Shown in pieces: positions 39,079 to 40,497 of a DNA stretch of 40,497 nucleotides. Both the position numbers and the translations under genes were made by a program. Below the pieces are notes generated by a model that had not been told where the DNA came from, searched no databases, and saw only the letters and a program-made list of their open reading frames with translations. The DNA comes from Candidatus Calditenuaceae archaeon. GTDB lineage: Archaea > Thermoproteota > Nitrososphaeria_A > Caldarchaeales > Calditenuaceae. The stretch lies in assembly GCA_025058225.1 (NCBI GenBank), contig JANXEE010000012.1:1-40497 (forward strand). The letters run 5' to 3'. The first letter of the stretch is position 1. Each line of letters opens with the position of its first letter.

Positions 39079-40497
39079 TTGAGCTCGGACTCGGGTAGGC
39101 TGACCCTTCATCCCATCGAGGCCCGGATACTCTGGGCCCTCTCCGCGTCTGGGCCATTGAGCTTCTCGGATCTCTCGAGGAGGTCGGGGCTGGACGTCGG
39201 CGCGGTCGCCAAGTCTGTTGAGAGGTTGGCAGCGAAGAAACTGGTTAAGGTCAGGGAGGTGACGACGAGAACGGTCGCCGAGCTGAGTGAGGAGGGCCTC
39301 GAGTACAGCATCAAGGGTTTTCCCGAGAGGAGGTTGGTCGACTTCCTGAAGGTCAGAGGCGGCAGGGCGAGCCTCAAGGAACTCGGATCGATCGAGGACA
39401 TGAGCGAGGACGGTGTGAGGATAGGAGTTCTGTGGGCGAAGAAGAACGGCTGGGTCGAGATCGCTAAGGAGGGTGATGAGACCACCGTGATGTTGCTCAG
39501 CTACCCCGACTACAGGACGGAGGAGGAGCTGGCTCTTGAGGCGCTCCGCTCCGGCGGGAGGAGCCTCGAAGAGTTGGGGGAGCTTGCTCGTGCCGTCGTG
39601 CGGCTCTCCAAGAGGGCCGGCATCGTGAGGCTACGTGAGGAGAGGGAGCACATCGTTGAGGCTACTACAGAGGGTGTTGAGGCCGTCAGGCTTGTAGAGG
39701 TGCCTATCGATGCTGTCAGTCAACTGACGCCCGAGCTGATCAAGACCGGCAGGTGGAGGTCGGTCAATCTGATCAAGTACGACGTCCTCGCGCCCGTGAA
39801 GCCGGTATTCGCAGCAAGGGAGCACCCTCTCACCACCCTCATCCGGAGGGTAAGGGAGGTCTTCGTGGAGCTGGGGTTTGAGGAGGTCCAAGGGCCGCTG
39901 GTGGAGCTGGCCTTCTGGAACTTCGATGCCCTCTTCCAGCCACAGGATCATCCGGCAAGGGAGATGCACGACACGTTCTACCTCGAGTGGCCTTCGAGGG
40001 GTGTGTTACCCGGGAGGCACGCTGAGGGCGTGAAGCGTGTTCACGAGACGGGTGGAGACACCGGCTCGACGGGATGGAAGTACAGGTGGAGCGCTGAGGA
40101 GGCGTCGAAGCTGATACTCAGGACCCACACGACCGCTACCACGATCAGATACCTGGCAGATCACGGAGACCCGCCGGTCAAGGTCTTCTCAGTCGACAGG
40201 ATCTTCAGGAACGAGAAGGTCAACTGGAAGAGGCTCGCGGAGTTCCACCAGATCGAGGGCATCCTGATGGACCGAGGAGTCGGGCTCAGGCACCTGATGG
40301 GCATAATCAAGGAGTTCTACGGCAGGCTCGGTTTGAGAGAGGTCAGGTTCAGGCCGAGCTACTTCCCCTACACGGAGCCCTCTGCTGAGGTCGATGTCTA
40401 CTTCAGGGACCTGGGGAAGTGGGTTGAGCTCGGAGGGATGGGCGTCTTCAGGCCGGAGGTTACACGGCCGCTGGGAGTTCAGCACCCCGTCCTAGCA
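39079..40497 (+). CDS. pheS: Phenylalanyl-tRNA synthetase alpha subunit (3' end outside window)
   Basis: The open frame runs from TTG 39079 to the window end without a stop (473 codons), so the gene is cut near its C-terminus; family length is about 490-510. The N-terminal 200 residues hold winged-helix DNA/tRNA-binding-like repeats. The class II catalytic core has FDALFQPQDHPAREMHDTFY, motif 2 in VDRIFRNEKVNWKRLAEFHQ followed by IEG, and the motif 3 region beginning ELGGMGVFRPEVTRPLG. It charges tRNA-Phe with PheT, which is expected downstream. Confidence 0.95.
   Translation, partial: MSSDSGRLTLHPIEARILWALSASGPLSFSDLSRRSGLDVGAVAKSVERLAAKKLVKVREVTTRTVAELSEEGLEYSIKGFPERRLVDFLKVRGGRASLKELGSIEDMSEDGVRIGVLWAKKNGWVEIAKEGDETTVMLLSYPDYRTEEELALEALRSGGRSLEELGELARAVVRLSKRAGIVRLREEREHIVEATTEGVEAVRLVEVPIDAVSQLTPELIKTGRWRSVNLIKYDVLAPVKPVFAAREHPLTTLIRRVREVFVELGFEEVQGPLVELAFWNFDALFQPQDHPAREMHDTFYLEWPSRGVLPGRHAEGVKRVHETGGDTGSTGWKYRWSAEEASKLILRTHTTATTIRYLADHGDPPVKVFSVDRIFRNEKVNWKRLAEFHQIEGILMDRGVGLRHLMGIIKEFYGRLGLREVRFRPSYFPYTEPSAEVDVYFRDLGKWVELGGMGVFRPEVTRPLGVQHPVLA

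Overview
The window is a chromosomal segment of an archaeon, at roughly 57% G+C by eye. Archaeal markers are spread along its whole length: a geranylgeranyl reductase for ether lipids, archaeal-type isoleucyl- and phenylalanyl-tRNA synthetases, RIO2 kinase, an LSm protein, archaeal S-adenosylmethionine synthetase, Elp3, ribosomal proteins eL15 and eS1, PCNA, transcription factor E, Trm56, Taw1 and a proteasome beta subunit. tRNA genes lack an encoded CCA, and one has a short intron at a non-canonical position. Many genes have an AT-rich TATA-like box about 24-30 nt upstream of the start codon, which suggests leaderless mRNAs. TTG and GTG starts are frequent. These traits, with a KorB of the type I associate with Nitrososphaeria and a DUF4443-like regulator, point to the TACK group/Thermoproteota, perhaps an Aigarchaeota- or Thaumarchaeota-related thermophile. 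The exact lineage is inference.

Layout. 1-7.1 kb: tRNA-Cys, TrpB2, an FAD-dependent amine/amino-acid oxidase-like protein, geranylgeranyl reductase, a ferritin-like/VIT iron transporter preceded by a 49-residue coiled-coil gene, an SRPBCC-membrane fusion and an unknown protein. 7.1-12.5 kb: pyruvate phosphate dikinase, a HAD-IIA phosphatase, an unknown protein and a GlcF-like Fe-S protein, then tRNA-Leu. 12.5-19.2 kb: a structured leader region, ileS-rio2, a two-TM zinc-ribbon protein, LSm and SAM synthetase. 19.2-26 kb: elp3 with a nitroreductase, a lone nuoM-like gene, a branched-chain aminotransferase, a DUF309 protein, eL15 and an LLM-class flavin oxidoreductase. 26-33.3 kb: eS1, a DUF2095-like protein, a Trm14-like methyltransferase, PCNA, pyrBI, a 58-residue membrane protein, UPF0147, Taw1 and a 2-oxoacid:ferredoxin oxidoreductase beta subunit. 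33.4-40.5 kb: tfe-trm56, tRNA-Val, a DUF169 gene behind a near-perfect palindromic operator, pdxT, an EVE-like protein, the proteasome beta subunit, intron-containing tRNA-Asn, a DUF4443 regulator, OsmC and the 5' part of pheS.

Most genes are single or in pairs with 4-nt overlaps (pyrB/pyrI, tfe/trm56, eL15/DUF309, elp3/nitroreductase). The content is mainly core translation, tRNA modification, replication/transcription and central carbon and nitrogen metabolism. I see no mobile element, CRISPR array, rRNA gene or phage region. The points most worth a second look are the DUF169 operator, the tRNA-Asn intron, the SRPBCC/HDxxH membrane fusion, the lone NuoM and KorB subunits, the GlcF-like protein lacking one cysteine motif, and the structured region before ileS. 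I did not find a clearly new multi-gene system.
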